Assembly (NCBI GenBank): GCA_039105265.1
Contig: JAPFFF010000061.1
Span: forward strand, 769,874-833,873
Source of the DNA: Tritrichomonas musculus
Taxonomy: Eukaryota > Parabasalia > Tritrichomonadida > Tritrichomonadidae
Length of the DNA: 64,000 nt
Direction: 5' to 3'
Program-made: the position numbers and the translations under genes
Notes under the pieces: generated by a model
What the model was told of the DNA's origin: nothing
Database searches by the model: none
What the model saw: the letters and a program-made list of their open reading frames with translations, nothing else
Shown: in pieces, positions 51,712-63,987 of the stretch
How the letters are laid out: the number at the start of each line of letters is the position of its first letter
How positions within the stretch are numbered: position 1 is the stretch's first letter

Positions 51712-52703
51712 GATGGTTGAGGGCGGCATCGTCAATCAATTATATCGACAGATGCCGCCTTCAGCCAGGCCAGGATGGTTGAGGGCGGCATCGTCAATTA
51801 ATTATATCGACAGATGCCGCCTTCAGCCAGGCCAGGATGGTTGATGGCGGCATCATCAATCAATTATATCGACAGATGCCGCCTTCAGCCAGGCCAGGAT
51901 GGTTGAGGGCGGCATCGTCAATCAATTATATCGACAGATGCCGCCTTCAGCCAGGCCAGGATGGTTGAGGGCGGCATCGTCAATCAATTATATCGACAGA
52001 TGCCGCCTTCAGCCAGGCCAGGATGGTTGAGGGCGGCATCGTCAATCAATTATATCGACAGATGCCGCCTTCAGCCAGGCCAGGATGGTTGAGGGCGGCA
52101 TCGTCAATCAATTATATCGACAGATGCCGCCTTCAGCCAGGCCAGGATGGTTGAGGGCGGCATCATCAATCAATTATATCGACAGATGCCGCCTTCAGCC
52201 AGGCCAGGATGGTTGAGGGCGGCATCGTCAATCAATTATATCGACAGATGCTGCCTTCAGCCAGGCCAGGATGGTTGAGGGCGGTATCATCAATTAATTA
52301 TATCGACAGATGCCGCCTTCAGCCAGGCCAGGATGGTTGAGGGCGGCATCGTCAATCAATTATATCGACAGATGCCGCCTTCAGCCAGGCCAGGATGGTT
52401 GAGGGCGGCATCGTCAATCAATTATATCGACAGATGCCGCCTTCAGCCAGGCCAGGATGGTTGAGGGCGGCATCGTCAATCAATTATATCGACAGATGCC
52501 GCCTTCAGCCAGGCCAGGATGGTTGAGGGCGGCATCGTCAATTAATTATATCGACAGATGCCGCCTTCAGCCAGGCCAGGATGGTTGAGGGCGGCATCGT
52601 CAATCAATTATATCGACAGATGCCGCCTTCAGCCAGGCCAGGATGGTTGAGGGCGGCATCATCAATTAATTATATCGACAGATGCCGCCTTCAGCCAGGC
52701 CAG

Positions 52704-54501
52704 GATGGTTGAGGGCGGCATCGTCAATCAATTATATCGACAGATGCCGCCTTCAGCCAGGCCAGGATGGTTGAGGGCGGCATCGTCAATTAATTATATC
52801 GACAGATGCCGCCTTCAGCCAGGCCAGGATGGTTGAGGGCGGCATCGTCAATCAATTATATCGACAGATGCCGCCTTCAGCCAGGCCAGGATGGTTGAGG
52901 GCGGCATCGTCAATCAATTATATCGACAGATGCCGCCTTCAGCCAGGCCAGGATGGTTGAGGGCGGCATCGTCAATCAATTATATCGACAGATGCCGCCT
53001 TCAGCCAGGCCAGGATGGTTGAGGGCGGCATCATCAATTAATTATATCGACAGATGCCGCCTTCAGCCAGGCCAGGATGGTTGAGGGCGGTATCATCAAT
53101 TAATTATATCGACAGATGCCGCCTTCAGCCAGGCCAGGATGGTTGAGGGCGGTATCATCAATCAATTATATCGACAGATGCCGCCTTCAGCCAGGCCAGG
53201 ATGGTTGAGGGCGGCATCGTCAATTAATTATATCGACAGATGCCGCCTTCAGCCAGGCCAGGATGGTTGAGGGCGGCATCGTCAATCAATTATATCGACA
53301 GATGCCGCCTTCAGCCAGGCCAGGATGGTTGAGGGCGGCATCGTCAATTAATTATATCGACAGATGCCGCCTTCAGCCAGGCCAGGATGGTTGAGGGCGG
53401 TATCATCAATTAATTATATCGACAGATGCCGCCTTCAGCCAGGCCAGGATGGTTGAGGGCGGCATCATCAATTAATTATATCGACAGATGCCGCCTTCAG
53501 CCAGGCCAGGATGGTTGAGGGCGGTATCATCAATCAATTATATCGACAGATGCCGCCTTCAGCCAGGCCAGGATGGTTGAGGGCGGCATCGTCAATTAAT
53601 TATATCGACAGATGCCGCCTTCAGCCAGGCCAGGATGGTTGAGGGCGGCATCATCAATTAATTATATCGACAGATGCCGCCTTCAGCCAGGCCAGGATGG
53701 TTGAGGGCGGTATCATCAATTAATTATATCGACAGATGCCGCCTTCAGCCAGGCCAGGATGGTTGAGGGCGGTATCATCAATTAATTATATCGACAGATG
53801 CCGCCTTCAGCCAGGCCAGGATGGTTGAGGGCGGCATCGTCAATTAATTATATCGACAGATGCCGCCTTCAGCCAGGCCAGGATGGTTGAGGGCGGCATC
53901 GTCAATCAATTATATCGACAGATGCCGCCTTCAGCCAGGCCAGGATGGTTGAGGGCGGCATCGTCAATCAATTATATCGACAGATGCCGCCTTCAGCCAG
54001 GCCAGGATGGTTGAGGGCGGCATCGTCAATTAATTATATCGACAGATGCCGCCTTCAGCCAGGCCAGGATGGTTGAGGGCGGCATCGTCAATCAATTATA
54101 TCGACAGATGCCGCCTTCAGCCAGGCCAGGATGGTTGAGGGCGGTATCATCAATTAATTATATCGACAGATGCCGCCTTCAGCCAGGCCAGGATGGTTGA
54201 GGGCGGCATCGTCAATCAATTATATCGACAGATGCCGCCTTCAGCCAGGCCAGGATGGTTGAGGGCGGCATCGTCAATCAATTATATCGACAGATGCCGC
54301 CTTCAGCCAGGCCAGGATGGTTGAGGGCGGCATTGTCAATCAATTATATCGACAGATGCCGCCTTCAGCCAGGCCAGGATGGTTGAGGGCGGCATCATCA
54401 ATCAATTATATCGACAGATGCCGCCTTCAGCCAGGCCAGGATGGTTGAGGGCGGCATCGTCAATCAATTATATCGACAGATGCCGCCTTCAGCCAGGCCA
54501 G
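52704..54501 (+). repeat. Superrepeat S, following copy
   Basis: Monomers 850-878. The match to 805-833 ends where 879 is type 2 and 834 is type 1; at the left end 849 is type 4 and 804 is type 2. Confidence 0.88.
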
Positions 54502-55927
54502 GATGGTTGAGGGCGGCATCGTCAATTAATTATATCGACAGATGCCGCCTTCAGCCAGGCCAGGATGGTTGAGGGCGGCATCGTCAATCAATTATATCGA
54601 CAGATGCCGCCTTCAGCCAGGCCAGGATGGTTGAGGGCGGTATCATCAATTAATTATATCGACAGATGCCGCCTTCAGCCAGGCCAGGATGGTTGAGGGC
54701 GGCATCATCAATCAATTATATCGACAGATGCCGCCTTCAGCCAGGCCAGGATGGTTGAGGGCGGTATCATCAATTAATTATATCGACAGATGCCGCCTTC
54801 AGCCAGGCCAGGATGGTTGAGGGCGGCATCGTCAATCAATTATATCGACAGATGCCGCCTTCAGCCAGGCCAGGATGGTTGAGGGCGGCATCGTCAATCA
54901 ATTATATCGACAGATGCCGCCTTCAGCCAGGCCAGGATGGTTGAGGGCGGCATCATCAATTAATTATATCGACAGATGCCGCCTTCAGCCAGGCCAGGAT
55001 GGTTGAGGGCGGTATCATCAATCAATTATATCGACAGATGCCGCCTTCAGCCAGGCCAGGATGGTTGAGGGCGGCATCGTCAATTAATTATATCGACAGA
55101 TGCCGCCTTCAGCCAGGCCAGGATGGTTGAGGGCGGCATCGTCAATCAATTATATCGACAGATGCCGCCTTCAGCCAGGCCAGGATGGTTGAGGGCGGCA
55201 TCGTCAATCAATTATATCGACAGATGCCGCCTTCAGCCAGGCCAGGATGGTTGAGGGCGGTATCATCAATTAATTATATCGACAGATGCCGCCTTCAGCC
55301 AGGCCAGGATGGTTGAGGGCGGCATCGTCAATTAATTATATCGACAGATGCCGCCTTCAGCCAGGCCAGGATGGTTGAGGGCGGCATCGTCAATCAATTA
55401 TATCGACAGATGCCGCCTTCAGCCAGGCCAGGATGGTTGAGGGCGGCATCATCAATCAATTATATCGACAGATGCCGCCTTCAGCCAGGCCAGGATGGTT
55501 GAGGGCGGCATCGTCAATCAATTATATCGACAGATGCTGCCTTCAGCCAGGCCAGGATGGTTGAGGGCGGTATCATCAATTAATTATATCGACAGATGCC
55601 GCCTTCAGCCAGGCCAGGATGGTTGAGGGCGGCATCGTCAATCAATTATATCGACAGATGCCGCCTTCAGCCAGGCCAGGATGGTTGAGGGCGGCATCGT
55701 CAATCAATTATATCGACAGATGCCGCCTTCAGCCAGGCCAGGATGGTTGAGGGCGGCATCGTCAATCAATTATATCGACAGATGCCGCCTTCAGCCAGGC
55801 CAGGATGGTTGAGGGCGGCATCGTCAATCAATTATATCGACAGATGCCGCCTTCAGCCAGGCCAGGATGGTTGAGGGCGGCATCGTCAATTAATTATATC
55901 GACAGATGCCGCCTTCAGCCAGGCCAG
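54502..55927 (+). repeat. Mixed stretch
   Basis: Monomers 879-901: 2-1-3-5-3-1-1-4-6-2-1-1-3-2-1-5-1(T45)-3-1-1-1-1-2. The part 5-1(T45)-3 is shared with superrepeat S. No other feature is visible. Confidence 0.8.
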
Positions 55928-56919
55928 GATGGTTGATGGCGGCATCATCAATCAATTATATCGACAGATGCCGCCTTCAGCCAGGCCAGGATGGTTGAGG
56001 GCGGCATCGTCAATTAATTATATCGACAGATGCCGCCTTCAGCCAGGCCAGGATGGTTGAGGGCGGCATCGTCAATCAATTATATCGACAGATGCCGCCT
56101 TCAGCCAGGCCAGGATGGTTGAGGGCGGCATCGTCAATCAATTATATCGACAGATGCCGCCTTCAGCCAGGCCAGGATGGTTGAGGGCGGTATCATCAAT
56201 CAATTATATCGACAGATGCCGCCTTCAGCCAGGCCAGGATGGTTGAGGGCGGTATCATCAATTAATTATATCGACAGATGCCGCCTTCAGCCAGGCCAGG
56301 ATGGTTGAGGGCGGTATCATCAATCAATTATATCGACAGATGCCGCCTTCAGCCAGGCCAGGATGGTTGAGGGCGGCATCGTCAATTAATTATATCGACA
56401 GATGCCGCCTTCAGCCAGGCCAGGATGGTTGATGGCGGCATCATCAATCAATTATATCGACAGATGCCGCCTTCAGCCAGGCCAGGATGGTTGAGGGCGG
56501 CATCGTCAATTAATTATATCGACAGATGCCGCCTTCAGCCAGGCCAGGATGGTTGAGGGCGGCATCGTCAATCAATTATATCGACAGATGCCGCCTTCAG
56601 CCAGGCCAGGATGGTTGAGGGCGGCATCGTCAATCAATTATATCGACAGATGCCGCCTTCAGCCAGGCCAGGATGGTTGAGGGCGGCATCGTCAATCAAT
56701 TATATCGACAGATGCCGCCTTCAGCCAGGCCAGGATGGTTGAGGGCGGTATCATCAATTAATTATATCGACAGATGCCGCCTTCAGCCAGGCCAGGATGG
56801 TTGAGGGCGGCATCGTCAATCAATTATATCGACAGATGCCGCCTTCAGCCAGGCCAGGATGGTTGAGGGCGGCATCGTCAATCAATTATATCGACAGATG
56901 CCGCCTTCAGCCAGGCCAG
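55928..56919 (+). repeat. Two 8-monomer units starting with type 8 (right copy)
   Basis: Monomers 902-917 match 224-239 (13889-14880) in type order over all 16 monomers, 42 kb apart; the only tracked difference is the private C11 in monomer 230. The next monomer is type 5 here but type 8 on the left, followed in both by a T45 type 1. Confidence 0.87.
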
Positions 56920-58841
56920 GATGGTTGAGGGCGGCATCATCAATCAATTATATCGACAGATGCCGCCTTCAGCCAGGCCAGGATGGTTGAGGGCGGCATC
57001 GTCAATCAATTATATCGACAGATGCTGCCTTCAGCCAGGCCAGGATGGTTGAGGGCGGCATCATCAATTAATTATATCGACAGATGCCGCCTTCAGCCAG
57101 GCCAGGATGGTTGAGGGCGGCATCGTCAATCAATTATATCGACAGATGCCGCCTTCAGCCAGGCCAGGATGGTTGAGGGCGGCATCGTCAATCAATTATA
57201 TCGACAGATGCCGCCTTCAGCCAGGCCAGGATGGTTGAGGGCGGCATCGTCAATCAATTATATCGACAGATGCCGCCTTCAGCCAGGCCAGGATGGTTGA
57301 GGGCGGCATCGTCAATTAATTATATCGACAGATGCCGCCTTCAGCCAGGCCAGGATGGTTGAGGGCGGCATTGTCAATCAATTATATCGACAGATGCCGC
57401 CTTCAGCCAGGCCAGGATGGTTGAGGGCGGCATCGTCAATTAATTATATCGACAGATGCCGCCTTCAGCCAGGCCAGGATGGTTGATGGCGGCATCATCA
57501 ATCAATTATATCGACAGATGCCGCCTTCAGCCAGGCCAGGATGGTTGAGGGCGGTATCATCAATCAATTATATCGACAGATGCCGCCTTCAGCCAGGCCA
57601 GGATGGTTGAGGGCGGTATCATCAATCAATTATATCGACAGATGCCGCCTTCAGCCAGGCCAGGATGGTTGAGGGCGGCATCGTCAATTAATTATATCGA
57701 CAGATGCCGCCTTCAGCCAGGCCAGGATGGTTGATGGCGGCATCATCAATCAATTATATCGACAGATGCCGCCTTCAGCCAGGCCAGGATGGTTGAGGGC
57801 GGCATCGTCAATTAATTATATCGACAGATGCCGCCTTCAGCCAGGCCAGGATGGTTGAGGGCGGCATCGTCAATCAATTATATCGACAGATGCCGCCTTC
57901 AGCCAGGCCAGGATGGTTGAGGGCGGCATCGTCAATCAATTATATCGACAGATGCCGCCTTCAGCCAGGCCAGGATGGTTGAGGGCGGTATCGTCAATCA
58001 ATTATATCGACAGATGCCGCCTTCAGCCAGGCCAGGATGGTTGAGGGCGGTATCATCAATTAATTATATCGACAGATGCCGCCTTCAGCCAGGCCAGGAT
58101 GGTTGATGGCGGCATCATCAATCAATTATATCGACAGATGCCGCCTTCAGCCAGGCCAGGATGGTTGAGGGCGGCATCGTCAATCAATTATATCGACAGA
58201 TGCCGCCTTCAGCCAGGCCAGGATGGTTGAGGGCGGCATCGTCAATCAATTATATCGACAGATGCCGCCTTCAGCCAGGCCAGGATGGTTGAGGGCGGCA
58301 TCATCAATCAATTATATCGACAGATGCCGCCTTCAGCCAGGCCAGGATGGTTGAGGGCGGCATCGTCAATCAATTATATCGACAGATGCTGCCTTCAGCC
58401 AGGCCAGGATGGTTGAGGGCGGTATCATCAATTAATTATATCGACAGATGCCGCCTTCAGCCAGGCCAGGATGGTTGAGGGCGGCATCGTCAATCAATTA
58501 TATCGACAGATGCCGCCTTCAGCCAGACCAGGATGGTTGAGGGCGGTATCATCAATTAATTATATCGACAGATGCCGCCTTCAGCCAGGCCAGGATGGTT
58601 GAGGGCGGCATCATCAATTAATTATATCGACAGATGCCGCCTTCAGCCAGGCCAGGATGGTTGAGGGCGGCATCGTCAATTAATTATATCGACAGATGCC
58701 GCCTTCAGCCAGGCCAGGATGGTTGAGGGCGGCATCGTCAATCAATTATATCGACAGATGCCGCCTTCAGCCAGGCCAGGATGGTTGAGGGCGGTATCAT
58801 CAATTAATTATATCGACAGATGCCGCCTTCAGCCAGGCCAG
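56920..58841 (+). repeat. Mixed stretch with four type 8 monomers and two private variants
   Basis: Monomers 918-948. Type 8 occurs at 927, 931 and 937 here and just upstream at 910. Monomer 935 (57974) is the only T16 G20 monomer found. Monomer 943 has a private A58 at 58527, the only linker substitution noted; it breaks one CCAGG and the GGCC palindrome. From 941 (T45) the order 3-1-3-4-2-1 follows monomers 241-247 and leads into marker block M. Confidence 0.8.
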
Positions 58842-59957
58842 GATGGTTGAGGGCGGCATCGTCAATCAATTATATCGATAGATGCCGCCTTCAGCCAGGC
58901 CAGGATGGTTGAGGGCGGCATCGTCAATTAATTATATCGACAGATGCCGCCTTCAGCCAGGCCAGGATGGTTGAGGGCGGTATCATCAATTAATTATATC
59001 GACAGATGCCGCCTTCAGCCAGGCCAGGATGGTTGAGGGCGGCATCATCAATTAATTATATCGACAGATGCCGCCTTCAGCCAGGCCAGGATGGTTGAGG
59101 GCGGCATCGTCAATTAATTATATCGACAGATGCCGCCTTCAGCCAGGCCAGGATGGTTGAGGGCGGCATCGTCAATCAATTATATCGACAGATGCCGCCT
59201 TCAGCCAGGCCAGGATGGTTGAGGGCGGCATCATCAATTAATTATATCGACAGATGCCGCCTTCAGCCAGGCCAGGATGGTTGAGGGCGGCATCGTCAAT
59301 TAATTATATCGACAGATGCCGCCTTCAGCCAGGCCAGGATGGTTGAGGGCGGCATCGTCAATTAATTATATCGACAGATGCCGCCTTCAGCCAGGCCAGG
59401 ATGGTTGAGGGCGGCATCGTCAATCAATTATATCGACAGATGCCGCCTTCAGCCAGGCCAGGATGGTTGAGGGCGGCATCGTCAATCAATTATATCGACA
59501 GATGCCGCCTTCAGCCAGGCCAGGATGGTTGAGGGCGGCATCGTCAATCAATTATATCGACAGATGCTGCCTTCAGCCAGGCCAGGATGGTTGAGGGCGG
59601 CATCGTCAATTAATTATATCGACAGATGCCGCCTTCAGCCAGGCCAGGATGGTTGAGGGCGGCATCATCAATCAATTATATCGACAGATGCCGCCTTCAG
59701 CCAGGCCAGGATGGTTGAGGGCGGCATCGTCAATCAATTATATCGACAGATGCCGCCTTCAGCCAGGCCAGGATGGTTGAGAGCGGCATCGTCAATCAAT
59801 TATATCGACAGATGCCGCCTTCAGCCAGGCCAGGATGGTTGAGGGCGGCATCGTCAATTAATTATATCGACAGATGCCGCCTTCAGCCAGGCCAGGATGG
59901 TTGAGGGCGGCATCGTCAATCAATTATATCGACAGATGCCGCCTTCAGCCAGGCCAG
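58842..59957 (+). repeat. Marker block M, copy 5
   Basis: Monomers 949-966: T38, 2-3-4-2-1-4-2-2-1-1, T45, 2-5-1, A11, 2-1. It has one extra type 1 monomer (954) relative to copy 4, and ends after the A11-2-1 part. It lies 35 kb from the nearest other copy. Confidence 0.82.
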
Positions 59958-60019
59958 GATGGTTGAGGGCGGCATCGTCAATTAATTATATCGACAGATG
60001 CCGCCTTCAGCCAGGCCAG

Positions 60020-63000
60020 GATGGTTGAGGGCGGCATCGTCAATCAATTATATCGACAGATGCCGCCTTCAGCCAGGCCAGGATGGTTGAGGGCGGCATC
60101 GTCAATCAATTATATCGACAGATGCCGCCTTCAGCCAGGCCAGGATGGTTGAGGGCGGCATCGTCAATCAATTATATCGACAGATGCCGCCTTCAGCCAG
60201 GCCAGGATGGTTGAGGGCGGCATCATCAATTAATTATATCGACAGATGCCGCCTTCAGCCAGGCCAGGATGGTTGAGGGCGGTATCATCAATTAATTATA
60301 TCGACAGATGCCGCCTTCAGCCAGGCCAGGATGGTTGAGGGCGGTATCATCAATCAATTATATCGACAGATGCCGCCTTCAGCCAGGCCAGGATGGTTGA
60401 GGGCGGCATCGTCAATTAATTATATCGACAGATGCCGCCTTCAGCCAGGCCAGGATGGTTGAGGGCGGCATCGTCAATCAATTATATCGACAGATGCCGC
60501 CTTCAGCCAGGCCAGGATGGTTGAGGGCGGCATCGTCAATCAATTATATCGACAGATGCCGCCTTCAGCCAGGCCAGGATGGTTGAGGGCGGCATCGTCA
60601 ATTAATTATATCGACAGATGCCGCCTTCAGCCAGGCCAGGATGGTTGAGGGCGGCATCGTCAATCAATTATATCGACAGATGCCGCCTTCAGCCAGGCCA
60701 GGATGGTTGAGGGCGGCATCGTCAATCAATTATATCGACAGATGCCGCCTTCAGCCAGGCCAGGATGGTTGAGGGCGGCATCATCAATTAATTATATCGA
60801 CAGATGCCGCCTTCAGCCAGGCCAGGATGGTTGAGGGCGGTATCATCAATTAATTATATCGACAGATGCCGCCTTCAGCCAGGCCAGGATGGTTGAGGGC
60901 GGTATCATCAATCAATTATATCGACAGATGCCGCCTTCAGCCAGGCCAGGATGGTTGAGGGCGGCATCGTCAATTAATTATATCGACAGATGCCGCCTTC
61001 AGCCAGGCCAGGATGGTTGAGGGCGGCATCGTCAATCAATTATATCGACAGATGCCGCCTTCAGCCAGGCCAGGATGGTTGAGGGCGGCATCGTCAATCA
61101 ATTATATCGACAGATGCCGCCTTCAGCCAGGCCAGGATGGTTGAGGGCGGCATCGTCAATCAATTATATCGACAGATGCCGCCTTCAGCCAGGCCAGGAT
61201 GGTTGAGGGCAGCATCGTCAATTAATTATATCGACAGATGCCGCCTTCAGCCAGGCCAGGATGGTTGAGGGCGGCATCGTCAATCAATTATATCGACAGA
61301 TGCCGCCTTCAGCCAGGCCAGGATGGTTGAGGGCGGCATCGTCAATCAATTATATCGACAGATGCCGCCTTCAGCCAGGCCAGGATGGTTGAGGGCGGCA
61401 TCATCAATTAATTATATCGACAGATGCCGCCTTCAGCCAGGCCAGGATGGTTGAGGGCGGTATCATCAATTAATTATATCGACAGATGCCGCCTTCAGCC
61501 AGGCCAGGATGGTTGAGGGCGGTATCATCAATCAATTATATCGACAGATGCCGCCTTCAGCCAGGCCAGGATGGTTGAGGGCGGCATCGTCAATTAATTA
61601 TATCGACAGATGCCGCCTTCAGCCAGGCCAGGATGGTTGAGGGCGGCATCGTCAATCAATTATATCGACAGATGCCGCCTTCAGCCAGGCCAGGATGGTT
61701 GAGGGCGGCATCGTCAATCAATTATATCGACAGATGCCGCCTTCAGCCAGGCCAGGATGGTTGAGGGCAGCATCGTCAATTAATTATATCGACAGATGCC
61801 GCCTTCAGCCAGGCCAGGATGGTTGAGGGCGGCATCGTCAATCAATTATATCGACAGATGCCGCCTTCAGCCAGGCCAGGATGGTTGAGGGCGGCATCGT
61901 CAATCAATTATATCGACAGATGCTGCCTTCAGCCAGGCCAGGATGGTTGAGGGCGGCATCGTCAATTAATTATATCGACAGATGCCGCCTTCAGCCAGGC
62001 CAGGATGGTTGAGGGCGGCATCATCAATTAATTATATCGACAGATGCCGCCTTCAGCCAGGCCAGGATGGTTGAGGGCGGCATCGTCAATCAATTATATC
62101 GACAGATGCCGCCTTCAGCCAGGCCAGGATGGTTGAGGGCGGCATCGTCAATCAATTATATCGACAGATGCCGCCTTCAGCCAGGCCAGGATGGTTGAGG
62201 GCGGTATCATCAATTAATTATATCGACAGATGCCGCCTTCAGCCAGGCCAGGATGGTTGAGGGCGGTATCATCAATTAATTATATCGACAGATGCCGCCT
62301 TCAGCCAGGCCAGGATGGTTGAGGGCGGTATCATCAATTAATTATATCGACAGATGCCGCCTTCAGCCAGGCCAGGATGGTTGAGGGCGGCATCGTCAAT
62401 TAATTATATCGACAGATGCCGCCTTCAGCCAGGCCAGGATGGTTGAGGGCGGCATCATCAATTAATTATATCGACAGATGCCGCCTTCAGCCAGGCCAGG
62501 ATGGTTGAGGGCGGTATCATCAATTAATTATATCGACAGATGCCGCCTTCAGCCAGGCCAGGATGGTTGAGGGCGGCATCATCAATTAATTATATCGACA
62601 GATGCCGCCTTCAGCCAGGCCAGGATGGTTGAGGGCGGCATCATCAATTAATTATATCGACAGATGCCGCCTTCAGCCAGGCCAGGATGGTTGAGGGCGG
62701 TATCATCAATCAATTATATCGACAGATGCCGCCTTCAGCCAGGCCAGGATGGTTGAGGGCGGCATCGTCAATCAATTATATCGACAGATGCCGCCTTCAG
62801 CCAGGCCAGGATGGTTGAGGGCGGCATCATCAATTAATTATATCGACAGATGCCGCCTTCAGCCAGGCCAGGATGGTTGAGGGCGGTATCATCAATTAAT
62901 TATATCGACAGATGCCGCCTTCAGCCAGGCCAGGATGGTTGAGGGCGGTATCATCAATTAATTATATCGACAGATGCCGCCTTCAGCCAGGCCAGGATGG

Positions 63001-63987
63001 TTGAGGGCGGCATCGTCAATTAATTATATCGACAGATGCCGCCTTCAGCCAGGCCAGGATGGTTGAGGGCGGCATCATCAATTAATTATATCGACAGATG
63101 CCGCCTTCAGCCAGGCCAGGATGGTTGAGGGCGGCATCATCAATCAATTATATCGACAGATGCCGCCTTCAGCCAGGCCAGGATGGTTGAGGGCGGCATC
63201 GTCAATCAATTATATCGACAGATGCCGCCTTCAGCCAGGCCAGGATGGTTGAGGGCGGTATCATCAATCAATTATATCGACAGATGCCGCCTTCAGCCAG
63301 GCCAGGATGGTTGAGGGCGGCATCGTCAATCAATTATATCGACAGATGCCGCCTTCAGCCAGGCCAGGATGGTTGAGGGCGGCATCGTCAATTAATTATA
63401 TCGACAGATGCCGCCTTCAGCCAGGCCAGGATGGTTGAGGGCGGCATCGTCAATCAATTATATCGACAGATGCCGCCTTCAGCCAGGCCAGGATGGTTGA
63501 GGGCGGCATCGTCAATCAATTATATCGACAGATGCCGCCTTCAGCCAGGCCAGGATGGTTGAGGGCGGCATCGTCAATCAATTATATCGACAGATGCCGC
63601 CTTCAGCCAGGCCAGGATGGTTGAGGGCGGCATCATCAATTAATTATATCGACAGATGCCGCCTTCAGCCAGGCCAGGATGGTTGAGGGCGGTATCATCA
63701 ATTAATTATATCGACAGATGCCGCCTTCAGCCAGGCCAGGATGGTTGAGGGCGGTATCATCAATCAATTATATCGACAGATGCCGCCTTCAGCCAGGCCA
63801 GGATGGTTGAGGGCGGCATCGTCAATTAATTATATCGACAGATGCCGCCTTCAGCCAGGCCAGGATGGTTGAGGGCGGCATCGTCAATCAATTATATCGA
63901 CAGATGCCGCCTTCAGCCAGGCCAGGATGGTTGAGGGCGGCATCGTCAATCAATTATATCGACAGATGCCGCCTTCAGCCAGGCCAG
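60020..63987 (+). repeat. 4-kb domain R, copy 2
   Basis: Monomers 968-1031. Three blocks starting 4-3-6-2-1-1 (971, 980, 990) with A14 at 987 and 996 are followed by T45 type 1 (998), 2-4-1-1-3-3-3-2 and later 2-4-5-1-6, as in 44830-48673. Monomers 998-1031 (34) align with 752-784 (33) with a few single-monomer changes. The window ends 13 bp into monomer 1032. Confidence 0.83.
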
